Program-made: the position numbers and the translations under genes
In this document: one piece after another, positions 31,775-42,343 of the stretch
Layout: the number at the start of each line of letters is the position of its first letter
Position numbering within the stretch: position 1 is the first letter of the stretch
The notes under the pieces: generated by a model
The model's input: only the letters and a program-made list of their open reading frames with translations
Databases searched by the model: none
What the model was told of the DNA's origin: nothing
Assembly: GCF_004359215.1 (NCBI RefSeq)
Contig: NC_090611.1
Location: forward strand, 1,849,014-1,913,013
Length of the DNA stretch: 64,000 bases
From: Bremia lactucae
Taxonomy: Eukaryota; Oomycota; Peronosporomycetes; Peronosporales; Peronosporaceae
Reading direction: 5' to 3'

Positions 31775-32570
31775 GTAGGTAAAATCAGCAAAGGAATGGT
31801 CAATCCACGGCATGTGAAGGATTTGCGCCAATTCATAGGGCTCACTAATTACTTGCATTAAAAAAGCAAGAGTTATGTCAGCAAACTAAACCATTATCTG
31901 ACCTCCCTAAAAAGGACGCAGAATGGGTTTGATTAAAAGAACGAGATGATGCGTTCACATCAGTGAAGCAATCTCTTGTAGAGGCACCGGTCTTGGCATT
32001 GCCAGACGCGGATAAGCTCTTTAGCGCCGACTGCGATGCAGGTAATTCTGCAATCGGCAGCGAGCTCATGCAGAAGGATGACGACGGCGATGACCGCGTC
32101 ATCTCTTATCAGTCCCGGCTATAAAAGCCGCAGAACTGAATCACTTTCAATAATGTATGCTCCTGTCAAGTTTCGTGTGCACCTATTGGGCACCGAACCA
32201 TTTGAGGTTTATACAGATCAAGCATCACTGCGGACCGCAATAAACTCACCGCACATCTTGCCTAGAATGGCAAGATGACTCACATTCTTCTCTGGATTTA
32301 ATTTCAAAGCTGAATATAAGTCGGGTAAGTCGAATATCTTGGCTGACGCTTTATCGCGCAGACCAGACTTCGAGGTGAGACACCAGAAAAGTGTGTCAGG
32401 TGCTAAAGCACAATTTCAGCCGTCAACGCTGGCAGCCATGAAGGCATACCACGCGACGAGCTCATTGGCATCTGAAATAAAAGAGAGCTACAGTCAGGAC
32501 GACCATTGTCGCCTGCTGTTGGATTACTTTGGTGGTCGAAAGGTTTCCCTTCGTTGCACCTGAAAGCTAA
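31775..32570 (+). pseudogene. E7 RT end, RNase H and connector
   Basis: Plus order resumes with the RT thumb end (HVKDLRQF-type, 31800-31870). RNase H is next: SLVEAPVLALPDADKLFSADC (in part), then a stop-containing stretch shared with E10, then VYTDQASLRTAINSPHILPR and the end ILADALSRRPDFE (32339 onward). A connector of about 60 residues follows (ATSSLASEIKESYSQDD). Confidence 0.8.
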
Positions 32571-32639
32571 TTTAAATTGCTTAAGCTACAGCGATGGCCT
32601 GTTATGACATTAGCTGTCACCTTGTGATCCCTTGAGAAT

Positions 32640-33720
32640 CTATGTGCCTCTTGAGACAGATTTCAAGCTGATGATCCTTCACGAGCTCCATGATGCGCCA
32701 TCTAGTGGGCATCTGGGCCGTAAAAGACATTCTTACGAGTGTCAGAGGTATTTTGGTGGCCACACTTATATAGATGGGTAGCCAACTATATTCGCTCTTG
32801 CGAACAGTGTCAGCGCATTAAGCCTGCACCGTCCAGCAGTGCGCCACTGAAGCCGCTACCGAATCCAACCAACAGTTGGAAGTCAGTAAGTCTGGACTTC
32901 ATGTTTGGCATGCCGCCCGATCATAAGGGTCGGACAGGGCTAGTCGTCTTTGTAGACAGACTGAGCAAGATGGTGCATTTAGCACCATGAAAGGCATCGA
33001 TCACAGGCAAGGAGGCAGCTCTTTTGTATCCCCTGTTTACCGACTACACGGGATGCTCGAGTCCATAGTATCGGACCGGGATCTACGTTTTACGTCTGGT
33101 TTTTGGCGACATGTGGAGCTGCTAGGTAGCAAGCTCCACATGTCGACCGCACATCATCCCCAGACCGATGGCCAAACAGAACGTGCCAATCGGGTCGTGG
33201 CGGATGTCTTACGCACGATGTCAACTCCAAAAGAATGGAGCAAACACATTACCCTTTGTGAAGTTCGCTATAATTAACAGTGTCCACGCCAGTACGGGTG
33301 AGACACCGTTTTATATTAACGGACTGCGCCATCCTCGGACGCCAGTCTCATTTGTGCGCAGCCCGAGGCTAAGTGGAAGAGGACCCCTCACTATGCCTGG
33401 TGCGAAAGAGGGACATAGTTTCGTCAATGTGACGATGAACCGCGAGAGTATCATCTCAAAGACAGAATTTCGCCGTAGTGACCCTGCCAGTTTAGCAGTG
33501 GTCAATAAATTTACGTCCTATGACCGACCTCTCGGCGGTATCATAGGCGAGTTTGATGCTAAAAGCGTGAGCGATCTCAACGCTTTGTGGATGAGCGACT
33601 AGCCATCACACGGAAAGTCCGTGGCGCGATGGCAAGCGCACAGGACAAGCAAAAAGAATATGCGGACCGAAATGGTCGCAGAAATAATGAACGCTTCCGA
33701 GTGGGTGAAAAATTACTATT
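32640..33720 (+). pseudogene. E7 integrase
   Basis: Zinc region HELHDAPSSGHLG, then CEQCQRIKP (32690-32830). Core: SLDFMFGMPPDHKGRTGLVV with the first Asp, SIVSDRDLRFTSGFW with the second Asp and [15 protein letters not shown] with the Glu, split by frameshifts near 32990 and 33250. The segment 33168-33602 gives SVHASTGETPFYINGLRHPR and continues to ALGGIIGEFDAK-type sequence. It then breaks off into LTR D before the GPY/F module. Confidence 0.85.
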
Positions 33721-33849
33721 GTGAGATCGCAAAGGCGCCCACCACAACTACCTCACTGCACGCAAGAGAAGACGGTCTAACCACTTCCTCGCTGTGCTAG
33801 GGTGTTTGCTTAAGTAGAGCTTGGCCGCATCAAGACGTGCCCGCCTACA
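33721..33849 (+). repeat. Truncated LTR D, right end of E7
   Basis: 129 bp matching the last part of LTR D (28092-28220), from GTGAGATCGC-AAAGGCGCCC to CGCCTACA. Confidence 0.8.
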
Positions 33850-34152
33850 TGAAATGCGCAGTGCTTTCTTATCAGAAGCCACGACCTTACTATCAAAGCC
33901 TGCTTGTAACGAATTATATATATATAAACGACTTAGCCGTACCTTGTTTCGACCACTTCTAAATTATTGCAACGGCAACGTCCGTTCTGCAAAAAAAGTC
34001 TAAAGTGTATTTTTTGAAAAGTGAACGAGCTCTTCTCGATGTAAAATTTTACAATTTCATTATTTTTGTGCTTTACGAAAGTTTGCGCACGTTCTATGAA
34101 TCCTTTCAAAGGAAATTATCATGAAACCAATTATATAGAAAGTTAGCCATAC
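33850..34152. other. Intergenic spacer downstream of the nuclease-helicase gene
   Basis: 303 bp of AT-rich DNA between the truncated LTR of copy E7 and the stop codon of the nuclease-helicase gene. It has a short TA run near 33917 and presumably holds the 3' untranslated region. No further gene is visible. Confidence 0.5.
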
Positions 34153-37100
34153 TTAAATCAAAAAGAGCTCTGGAAAGCATGCAGGTGTCTCTCCTTGACC
34201 CCGGAACACCTTATCCGTCTCCGTTATCGCTAAGCGTTGCCACTTGCACTGCTGCGCGTTCGCTTTACTCTCCATCATAAAAATATTATCATCCGACAGC
34301 GCCAACAAGTCGGTAACGCAGACTCGTTTGGCACCCACAGACGCATTTAATGCATCCGACAAAGCTGTGCGAACAGCATTGATAGTCAGAAGTACTGTTA
34401 CCTTTAGCGCCATTTTACGTGGAAAAATTGCGTCTTGTGCTCCAACCTTGACGTGCAAGATTCCCCCCGCTGTTGCGTCTACGAGCAGCTGAATATTCGT
34501 ATGGGTTCGAGCAGTAACCAACAGCATAATTGCGTAGTAACACATACTGGTCGGAGGTAGCAGCGTACAGTTTGTACACCACATTCTTGTTTCATCACCA
34601 GTGAAGAGACGATCAGCATAAACTGCCAACAGCTTAGGCTCTGGTGAACCTTTTTTCATCTGAGTCGTTAACGATCGGATCGGAAGCGAAAATAAGCTGC
34701 GACTGCCCGTGGATGCCTTGACATTATCCCTCTGCTGCTTCCACGACAGATTGCACGAGTTACTACCTGCAACACGGAACTTGAAACCCTGCTCGCGTTC
34801 GTGCGGACTGTGCCGTATGCTTAAATTTATAGGAAATTTCTCGCCACGAATATAATAAACCAGCGAGACTGGAAAGCTCATTCTTTCGACAGTATCCTTA
34901 GTAAACTCGCTAAAGCATTCTTTCTTGTCTTCTGTTTGGTGTCTCGGCGTGGCGTATGAATAGATGGACACAATATTCTTATCATGCGCGAGAGCAGCGA
35001 GTTCGTCCATAGGGTCGGCACTACCAGCTAATTGATTAAATAGAGTAGCTTTGTCTCGATTGGAAAGAATATTAAAATTTGCAGCGTCATCCTTATTAAT
35101 CGTCAAATCAACGCGATCATTGCCTTCGAGGTCATCGTCGGCAAACTTAGAAGGCTTTTCTCTGGTGCTTCCGATTAAGTGCTCGCCATAATTTTGTATG
35201 ATTAAGAAACGTAAAATGCACACTTCGTTTTGCTTGTGTGCGACAGCATCTTGGGCGTACGCAAGAAGCTCCTTGTCCATACGCTGGGAGCTTGCATACG
35301 CATCCAATTTGCTCAACATTATAATTGCCTTTGTATCAAGCAATTGCTTAAAATCTCCTGTTTTGCTCTTCGATAGGGCAACCAACCGCGCACATAGGTC
35401 AGAAATTAAAAAATTCAATGTCTGGAATCGACGAGCGGAGATACACATTTTACGGAACGTGCTATTCAGGCTACGCTTGACATCAACGCGCTGTTCACTC
35501 ATCGTTTTCATGTAAAAGAGCCAGATTGATAAAGGTTCGCTCCACATTCCTCCATCTAACTCAAGTTTTGCTTGAAGATTCTTTTTCATTTCATTGACAT
35601 ACAGCTGCACCGATTGAACGTGGTAAAATGACGGCATGACAAACAAATCCGGCACAGATAGAATAGCCACCAATATGACAATATTAAAGAGTAGAGGCCA
35701 CGATCCATTCGTACTAGTGACATCCTGGACCAAATACGTGCCCGTCATCAATAGCCGACAAAGCTCGAGACTCAGCGGCAAATGGCAAACGAACGAACCA
35801 AACTTCGTCAACCGAGAATGCTCCTCTTCAGTAGAGTCAATCGCATTGAACGCAGCCAGTAGCTTGTAGGCTCCATCAATATGCGAAAGGTCCGGAGCAT
35901 CTAGGGCTTGTTGAAGAAGTATACTTGGAACTCCAAAGTCCTTAAGTTGTCCCTTCAATTGCAATACGATACGGTCTAGCGGTTTGCGCAACAGCTCAGG
36001 GGTATTGTAATCTGCCATGCACAAGTCACGGAATGCCTCTGTAAACAGGTGGAATGCCATACCAGGCATGACTCGACCAGCACGCCCGGCACGCTGTAGC
36101 GCAGAGGCACGAGAGCACCAAGTGTCTACTAAAACCTCAGCATGTGAACAACCCGCGTTTGGCATCTCAATCTGCTTTTCGATTGCGCAATTAATGACAT
36201 GAGTTACATCCGGAATGGTCACACTGCTCTCAGCAATATTCGTCGCTAATATAATCTTTGTGGACTTCCCGCTCAGCAATTTAAAAGCCTCTTGCTGGTG
36301 TTCTAGCTCAATACCAGAGTGTAGAACCATTACTTGAACATTCTGACCTCTCGCCGCAAGAGGGCTCAGCGAGTCGTACAGAGCATTAATGCTTCCAATA
36401 CCAGGAAGAAATATAAGAATGCATTGCGACTGTGGTCCGGCTTGATAGCTTTGGCCCTCGATCAGCAGAAGCACCATTTCTTGAATGAGAGTCATTTGTT
36501 TCTCGTGAATTTTTACGATGGCTTTTTTTGCCATTTGGCTGCTGGCTTTCAGCCGGCTTTGCGAGAGAACGTGGAACTGGTCCTTCATGAGCACTAACTC
36601 CTTTTGACGGCGTCGCCACAGGCCGGGAAACCAATCGGACAAAGTATCAAGATAAACATTTTCAACTGGATACCGCTTAGATCCAACAAAAAGAGGCTTT
36701 TTGCTTACTAAATTCGTTGATAGTGCCTTTTGAAGGTACTTAATCAGAACCTGTGCATCCATTGTGGCCGACATAATCACGAGACGAAGGTGAGAATGAT
36801 CTTTCAGTTGAAGTTTTAGCAATAATAGAAGCAAATCCACATCCATACTGCGCTCGTGCACTTCGTCTAACACCAGGTGTGTTATCTTCATTAAAGCCTC
36901 TGGATCATGAATAATTCGCTCCACCATATAGCCTGTTGTAACATACGTGATTTTGGTCTCGCTAGAAATCATTTGCTTCTGACCAATGCGATATCCGATG
37001 ACCTTTCCGACGATGCCATCCTCTTTAAATTCATTTCCTTCTCGCATCTTTGCCACGGTATTCGCCAATTCAATTGCAGCAATTCGTCTTGGCTGCGTCA

Positions 37101-39657
37101 CGTAGATGTTAACAGGACGCTCGGAGGTAGCATTGCTGCGAGCCCAAGAATCGTACAAAAATTGGGGTACAGATGTACTTTTGCCACAGCCGGTTTCGCC
37201 TTGGATGATTGTCAATTGATTTGCTTTCACGTTCTTCAAAATTTCATCGCGATGGGCAAACACTGGCAACGTTTTCATTATTCCTTTGAGACTCACCGTC
37301 TTAGTTGACTCTTTTTTATTTTCCACGACGTACGCTGAACCATCGCGCACTGCGCTATCAGTACCAATACGCTTCGCCACAGAAGATGGCATCAATCCCT
37401 TTACAGATTGAGCATTGAACGCTGGAGCCGAGGCATTGAGATGGAAAGAGTCTTTTTTTGGTGACACCGGCAATCGAAAATTAAATAGCGAGGCAGGTGG
37501 CTGAGGTAGCGTAGCGGCAGGGGGTGCTTTAGCTGTTACTGGTAAGAGCTTGGGATTATTGGTGCTTGAAAGATTATATCCTTTACTCTGCATAGCATGT
37601 TCTAGTGCTGCAGACGCCGCACTTTTAGAATGCACGTTAATATGCACCACATCGACGGGGAGAAGAATTAATGCTTTCATACGCTGCATTGTCGCACAAA
37701 CGTAAGTGAAATGAGACCTAAACGAATTTTTGTCCGTAATTTCGTCAAAAAGATCCGTTGCTTGGGCGACTTCCCTTCGAGATAGATTTTCGTTATTTTT
37801 TTGTGCAGAATTTTTCTCGCGCTGCATCAAGGTATGACACACTCGAATAAATACTTCACCCGAAAAATAGGTAGTACACTCCAACGAACTGCTTCCCAGA
37901 AGAGGGCGCAAATGATGCAACTGCTTTAGCGCTTCCAGAAAACTACTTACGACAGCGTAAATTTCCATATTCATACTTTGCTCGTCAAATTTTACCGAGT
38001 CTCGATCGGCCGGTTTTTGTTTTGATAGATCCACGGCCATGGAGATTAAGGATGACAGCAATAAAAGCTCTAAAAGTCGATCATCCAGCAAGCTTGAATG
38101 CTTTAAGTATAAGCGATCCTGTTTCCACAAAACTAGCAGCGCAAACACAATATTCTTTACCGCAATTCCTTGTTTGTCCTTTTTTCCTAGCATATTAGCT
38201 AATTGTCCTACTTTGGGGGTACCACCACTCGGATCTTCATACAAAAGGACAAACATCAATGAACTAAACATCAGTTCCACTCTATTAGCACTGCGTCCTT
38301 GAATCGGGATCGACAAAAAAGGATGAAGAAACTTTAACGGAGCAACCTGAACCTGTACACAATTTGTACCGGTCCACTCCTCGATCACCGATTTGCCTAA
38401 CACTAAATAAGACAGACGTCGCGCTGGCGCGTGCATTCCATCAAGACATTTTTCATCGAAGCCAGGTATGGAGGCCAAGGCATCAAATCGATGGCTTAGC
38501 CCACACGCTTCTGTTTCCAAGATATCGATTGCCATGGGTGGATAATCATAGTGATCAATCAGCTTTTTGTACAGCTTTAGCTTCTTAGCGGGTAAGATAG
38601 ACTCAATTTTCATTGGAAATTTTCTTGAAAAGGAAGCACCGTATCCGTAGAAACGGTAGATTTCAAACAGCGCTCGCAAAAAACCTGTTTTTTTCGTCTC
38701 AAGACATTTTAAAAATGGATTTTCTAGCATCGGCATGTGCTCACGAATCCATTCAGCCGCATCAGCTGGATACAGCGAGCCCTGTATTCTCTGCACTGGA
38801 AAATCAAATTCCGTGGCCATGTTGTAATCCGTGTCCAGCAACGATGTCAAATCATTGCCACATAAGATTGCCAAGTCCACCAGCTGCTCCACTTCAAGTC
38901 CAAGTGATGCTGCCACTAAATTAGGTGAAAAGACACGCGCTCGAACTTGCAGTTGCTGATCGTGCTCAATCCTTAGCTTTTCAAAAGGAATATATTTCAC
39001 TCCGCTCATAATTAAAAAATCTGAATCTTCCGCCAACACTGCAAATGCTTCCCCTGACTGAACAAGATGACCTAGCTCTTCATCGGCTTCTCGAGTGGCT
39101 GTTTGAATCTTAATCCCGTGTTTTCTTAGTACTCCTCGCAATTTCTCTCGAGCGAACGGGAAACGACCGTTAGTCTGCAGCAACGTTTTAGCAATAATGC
39201 TGTTTCGCTGAAAGCTCCGCCGTGCTGTATTTTCCATCGAATTTTGAGCAATGACTCGACTGGACTCGTCACTTTCTAAACTAAGAGTCTCCTCGAGTTT
39301 CTGGGCTAGCTGCTTAATTTGTTCAGCTTTCTGTAGCGCGCGATCCGCTAGGCAATAGCCTTTACGATGATTATCGCCACCGAAACACAGCGGTGGGTCG
39401 GTAATGAAAATGAGACGAATCTTGCGTTCATACAAGCACTCAATCCATGCATCCACATATCGTTCGAGTCGCAAAGTGCATCCGCCCAAGAGCAGCCACG
39501 AGGACGATGCGGTGCTCTCTTTGAAAAGTTCTTTGCATAAATGGTAGAGATAACCCACAAAATCCACTGCTAGTGTTACATCATACAGATCCGGTACCTC
39601 GGCCGATGTCTTAGCTTCGTTCTGACGGCAATAGCTTGTCAGTCCGCGCACGCCCAT
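34153..39657 (-). CDS. PIN/XPG-like nuclease fused to DExH-box helicase
   Basis: A single open frame of 1834 residues with no intron. Residues 1-300 resemble the XPG/FEN1/Asteroid nuclease fold: the MGVRGL start, then acidic residues in the family's metal-site order (D32, D87, E190 and D192 in READEE, D211 and D213 in EDSD, D269 in CGND). Residues 300-700 are helical and unrecognised, and 705-735 is a Pro/Ala-rich linker. A complete DExH helicase follows: GETGCGKST 820-828, TQPRR 854-858, TTGYM 907-911, DEVH 931-934, SAT 963-965, LIFLPG 1081-1086, ATNIAESS 1138-1145, QRAGRAGR 1188-1195, then winged-helix/HA2-like and probable OB regions to the end. The likely activity is ATP-driven RNA or RNA/DNA unwinding coupled to structure-specific cleavage; the coupling is inferred. 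The start is firm: an in-frame TGA lies two codons upstream and the context is ACCATGG. No signal peptide is evident. Confidence 0.93.
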   Translation of the reverse strand: MGVRGLTSYCRQNEAKTSAEVPDLYDVTLAVDFVGYLYHLCKELFKESTASSSWLLLGGCTLRLERYVDAWIECLYERKIRLIFITDPPLCFGGDNHRKGYCLADRALQKAEQIKQLAQKLEETLSLESDESSRVIAQNSMENTARRSFQRNSIIAKTLLQTNGRFPFAREKLRGVLRKHGIKIQTATREADEELGHLVQSGEAFAVLAEDSDFLIMSGVKYIPFEKLRIEHDQQLQVRARVFSPNLVAASLGLEVEQLVDLAILCGNDLTSLLDTDYNMATEFDFPVQRIQGSLYPADAAEWIREHMPMLENPFLKCLETKKTGFLRALFEIYRFYGYGASFSRKFPMKIESILPAKKLKLYKKLIDHYDYPPMAIDILETEACGLSHRFDALASIPGFDEKCLDGMHAPARRLSYLVLGKSVIEEWTGTNCVQVQVAPLKFLHPFLSIPIQGRSANRVELMFSSLMFVLLYEDPSGGTPKVGQLANMLGKKDKQGIAVKNIVFALLVLWKQDRLYLKHSSLLDDRLLELLLLSSLISMAVDLSKQKPADRDSVKFDEQSMNMEIYAVVSSFLEALKQLHHLRPLLGSSSLECTTYFSGEVFIRVCHTLMQREKNSAQKNNENLSRREVAQATDLFDEITDKNSFRSHFTYVCATMQRMKALILLPVDVVHINVHSKSAASAALEHAMQSKGYNLSSTNNPKLLPVTAKAPPAATLPQPPASLFNFRLPVSPKKDSFHLNASAPAFNAQSVKGLMPSSVAKRIGTDSAVRDGSAYVVENKKESTKTVSLKGIMKTLPVFAHRDEILKNVKANQLTIIQGETGCGKSTSVPQFLYDSWARSNATSERPVNIYVTQPRRIAAIELANTVAKMREGNEFKEDGIVGKVIGYRIGQKQMISSETKITYVTTGYMVERIIHDPEALMKITHLVLDEVHERSMDVDLLLLLLKLQLKDHSHLRLVIMSATMDAQVLIKYLQKALSTNLVSKKPLFVGSKRYPVENVYLDTLSDWFPGLWRRRQKELVLMKDQFHVLSQSRLKASSQMAKKAIVKIHEKQMTLIQEMVLLLIEGQSYQAGPQSQCILIFLPGIGSINALYDSLSPLAARGQNVQVMVLHSGIELEHQQEAFKLLSGKSTKIILATNIAESSVTIPDVTHVINCAIEKQIEMPNAGCSHAEVLVDTWCSRASALQRAGRAGRVMPGMAFHLFTEAFRDLCMADYNTPELLRKPLDRIVLQLKGQLKDFGVPSILLQQALDAPDLSHIDGAYKLLAAFNAIDSTEEEHSRLTKFGSFVCHLPLSLELCRLLMTGTYLVQDVTSTNGSWPLLFNIVILVAILSVPDLFVMPSFYHVQSVQLYVNEMKKNLQAKLELDGGMWSEPLSIWLFYMKTMSEQRVDVKRSLNSTFRKMCISARRFQTLNFLISDLCARLVALSKSKTGDFKQLLDTKAIIMLSKLDAYASSQRMDKELLAYAQDAVAHKQNEVCILRFLIIQNYGEHLIGSTREKPSKFADDDLEGNDRVDLTINKDDAANFNILSNRDKATLFNQLAGSADPMDELAALAHDKNIVSIYSYATPRHQTEDKKECFSEFTKDTVERMSFPVSLVYYIRGEKFPINLSIRHSPHEREQGFKFRVAGSNSCNLSWKQQRDNVKASTGSRSLFSLPIRSLTTQMKKGSPEPKLLAVYADRLFTGDETRMWCTNCTLLPPTSMCYYAIMLLVTARTHTNIQLLVDATAGGILHVKVGAQDAIFPRKMALKVTVLLTINAVRTALSDALNASVGAKRVCVTDLLALSDDNIFMMESKANAQQCKWQRLAITETDKVFRGQGETPACFPELFLI

Positions 39658-39970
39658 GGTTCAATTTATTGAAACAATCTTTTTTATTTTCAAGTCAATT
39701 TCAAATCGTCCGCTTCCATACATAAGTTGATTTATCAAGAGAATTGATAAAAAGTAGGGAAACGTTAAAACGGCCCCCCCCCCCATTGCTGCTTCGGAGT
39801 TTCCAAGCCGGCACAAAACGATAAAAATATTGCAAAAAGAGGGTAGAAAAAGTAAAAAATAATTATATAATATTCATAAAAAAAAAGATTTTTTTAAAAG
39901 AAGGTTTTTTAAGAAAAATACCCCCCTCCGTCAATACACTCAACAATATGATCAAACATACCCAAACGAT
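39658..39970 (-). promoter_or_regulatory. Upstream region of the nuclease-helicase gene
   Basis: These 313 bp separate the ATG from a solo LTR. They are AT-rich, with a run of 12 C at about 39774-39785 and a second C run near 39921. I see no convincing oomycete initiator or CCAAT motif, so calling it promoter rests on position only. Confidence 0.4.
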
Positions 39971-40410
39971 TGTAACGGGGTGTATCGTTACATGAAATTA
40001 ACACTTAAAGATTGTTAATTAACATATTATCTGAAAGGTAAATAATATTTGGAGAATATTACTTTACATGTTAACATCTAAAAGCTTATCCAATGGTAGA
40101 TAAAGACCATTATATCTACTTTCTCCGCGGTCCAGTCAGCGCTGGACGCGCGCAAAGAGAAAGACAGATAAGACTTTTAGTACATTTTTTGTATTATTTT
40201 ATAGTTAAGTTAGTATTAAGTAGATAGACAAGAAGAACTTAATTATATTAATACAATTTTTAATTAATCCACTTTAAAGCAAGTGTTTTACAGAGAAGAC
40301 TTCCTCTGCACGTACTAGTGTACGCGAAGTGATGTGAGGCACTACTCGCACTGAGGCAGAGCGAAGTGGACTTGTACTGAAGCATTACAAGTCGGCAGTG
40401 TCCCGTTACA
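39971..40410 (+). repeat. Solo LTR A upstream of the nuclease-helicase gene
   Basis: 440 bp from TGTAACGGGGTG to CCCGTTACA, in the opposite orientation to the LTR A copies of E2 and E5. No internal element sequence adjoins either side, and I find no clear target-site duplication. Confidence 0.8.
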
Positions 40411-40562
40411 CAGATCTGACATACCATAACAATACATTTGCGACTATTCATGTTTAATGATCAATCATTGCTCGAAGACCACAAGATATCACCGACATAT
40501 ATAACTACTCAGGTGACGTATGGGACGTGGGCATTGATGTAGTACCCGTTGCGCACGAGGAT
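40411..40562. other. Spacer between two LTRs
   Basis: 152 bp between solo LTR A and LTR B. It shares GATCTGACAT with the start of E5 gag leader but otherwise has nothing recognisable. Confidence 0.4.
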
Positions 40563-41046
40563 TGTAGCGGAGCTACCTCGCTCCTAAAGTCAGAGGAAGA
40601 CTTTCAGACTCAGAGAGTCACTTAGTTCTATTGAACTAATGGGTTTAACAACTAAGGGAGTCGTACAAGCTATCAAAGCTCAGGAATCCTAGTTCAAGGG
40701 ATTCAGGGGTTCGTAGAACCAAGTGGCAATTAGTGCCCAAGAGAATATACCTTAGAAAGGCTTCTATCTCTTCCAGATCAATGCGGAAGCCTTAGAAAGG
40801 CACTTAACGCTTTAAGATCAAAAGGGGAACTGCACTTTATTAAATTACTTAAATCTAAAACCTTACCCTAGCTAATTTAAAATAGATTTTGCCGCCAGAT
40901 TTATATCTGGCGGCGTCCACATTTCTTACCCATAATAAATGGGATTTAAGTAACTAACTATTTTACAATCAGATAAAAGGGTATTTTACCCATAAAGTAA
41001 ATGTACCACAACAACGGTTCTCCAACCGATGTGTGCCCCCATTTCA
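40563..41046 (-). repeat. LTR family B, 3' LTR of E8
   Basis: 484 bp, reverse complement of the E4 LTR along its length. On the minus strand the purine run CTGATGGGGGAGGG (41047-41060) precedes its start, so it is the 3' LTR of a minus-strand element lying to the right. Confidence 0.82.
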
Positions 41047-41157
41047 CCCTCCCCCATCAGACTGTTGACACCGAGTGACAACATTCGCTTCATTTCCTAT
41101 TTGAGGTTGGACCTAAACAGCTAACTATTCGGTTGTGTTTTTCTTTCCTTTTGTCTC

Positions 41158-42343
41158 ATGACAATCAAGCGTGAGTCACAGACTCTTAGCACCTTCCTCG
41201 ACGACAAGGGAATGGTGGACTTTGAAAGTCACTCCCCATCAGAGGAGGAGGAGAAAGAACGTCGTTCTCTCACGCCTTTTCCTCCGGATGAACGTCGTCG
41301 GGCCCCGAATCCCTTCCCAGAACCTGGTGCCGCTGATGCCTTAACTGCATTGAGCAGGACACGGGACCCACGTTAGTGGGTCGTCTGCGAAGACACCCAC
41401 CCAACCTCGCGCTAAGCACGCGCCGCGTTAATACGCCGGCAGCGTCCAATGCCTTAGTCGAAACGCCGACAGCTACTGCTGCTGTTGCGTTAACGGGGCT
41501 TAAGAATCCATCCCAATTTAACAGTGAGAATGTTGATCCGTCGCTTAATGTCGACACAATGAGTCAACACCGTTGCCGTCACCTCATAGTAGTGGTGGGG
41601 ATATTGAGCTAATAAGGAAGGATGATGGCGCATTATTGCCCATTCAAACCTCTCTCATTGCTCATAACATGGAGACAGCAACATTTACTAATGCTGTCTC
41701 GTCGTATGCGCTGCATAGCGCAGCGACCATTAATGAGAGCGCTGCCCATAAAGGTGCAGCTACTTCTTCGTTGGGTAAAACCACAACGCCTTATGCTCAT
41801 ACCATTATCCATAATGGTTCTGCAATAGAGGATCCGGAGCCTAAAGCTCCGCCGACGACACATGAACGTGCTCAGTCGGTGTCACAAGCCAGTCGTTTTG
41901 AACGTGGCTATGTGACGGGTGGCCTATATATATCACTGATGCCCCCTCTACCGGAATGGCCTCGTTTAAACGGGCCAAGAGCGTCGCTCCTAGAGCGCGA
42001 TCTTCTAGACGTACATAATTATTATGGCGTCTTTAATTCATGGAGGGCTCAGGGAAAATTGCTTGGGCGTATTTTTTCGAACCCGGTCGTGTTGCGTTCA
42101 AATGAAATGCCCGACGAATACGAGGCGGAATTTCTGCGCCGCATTCAGCCACATTCCGATGTGATGAAACAGCGGTCGCAACGAATTAATTTCGCCCCCT
42201 TGCGTGTGAAAGAAATCATGGGCGGTACTGTACCCCCTGTTTCTTCTCACAACGCTGCTTCTGCTTGTCCATTTGATACTAGCGAAGAGGCATCAGCTGG
42301 CCTTTTCATAGGCAGCCACCAAGCCGGGCACACCAATACGTAG
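41158..42343 (+). CDS. E8 antisense ORF between chromodomain and 3' LTR
   Basis: Runs opposite to pol. The longest open piece (41573-42343, 256 residues) has PLPEWPRLNGPRASLLERDL, VHNYYGVFNSWRAQGKLLGR and DEYEAEFLRRIQPHSDVMKQ. Two overlapping pieces upstream (41158-41376 and 41376-41612) are acidic then Pro/Arg-rich (SPSEEEEKERR, PFPPDERRRAPNPFPEPG) and Ala/Thr-rich, so a single frame of about 395 residues may have been split by two frameshifts. Its last 51 bp overlap the chromodomain on the other strand. No known family recognised; not similar to the antisense frame of families A and C beyond the acidic/Pro-rich start. Confidence 0.5.

Larger units (their letters stand above)
27718..33849 (+). 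mobile_element. Ty3/Gypsy retrotransposon copy E7 (family D)
   Basis: Plus-strand element bounded by LTR D at both ends (the right one truncated). Gag contains an assembly gap. Protease and RT lie partly inside a 1065-bp inversion. RNase H and integrase resume in plus order. Integrase is joined directly to the right LTR at 33721, so chromodomain and any region beyond it are deleted. Confidence 0.85.

Noticed and set aside
36334..36597. Plus-strand open frames within 34244-38924
   Set aside because: They lie opposite to the conserved nuclease-helicase coding sequence and show no motifs.
39971..41046. Two adjacent LTRs as the ends of one element
   Set aside because: They belong to families A and B, have opposite orientation and enclose only 152 bp, so they are independent remnants.
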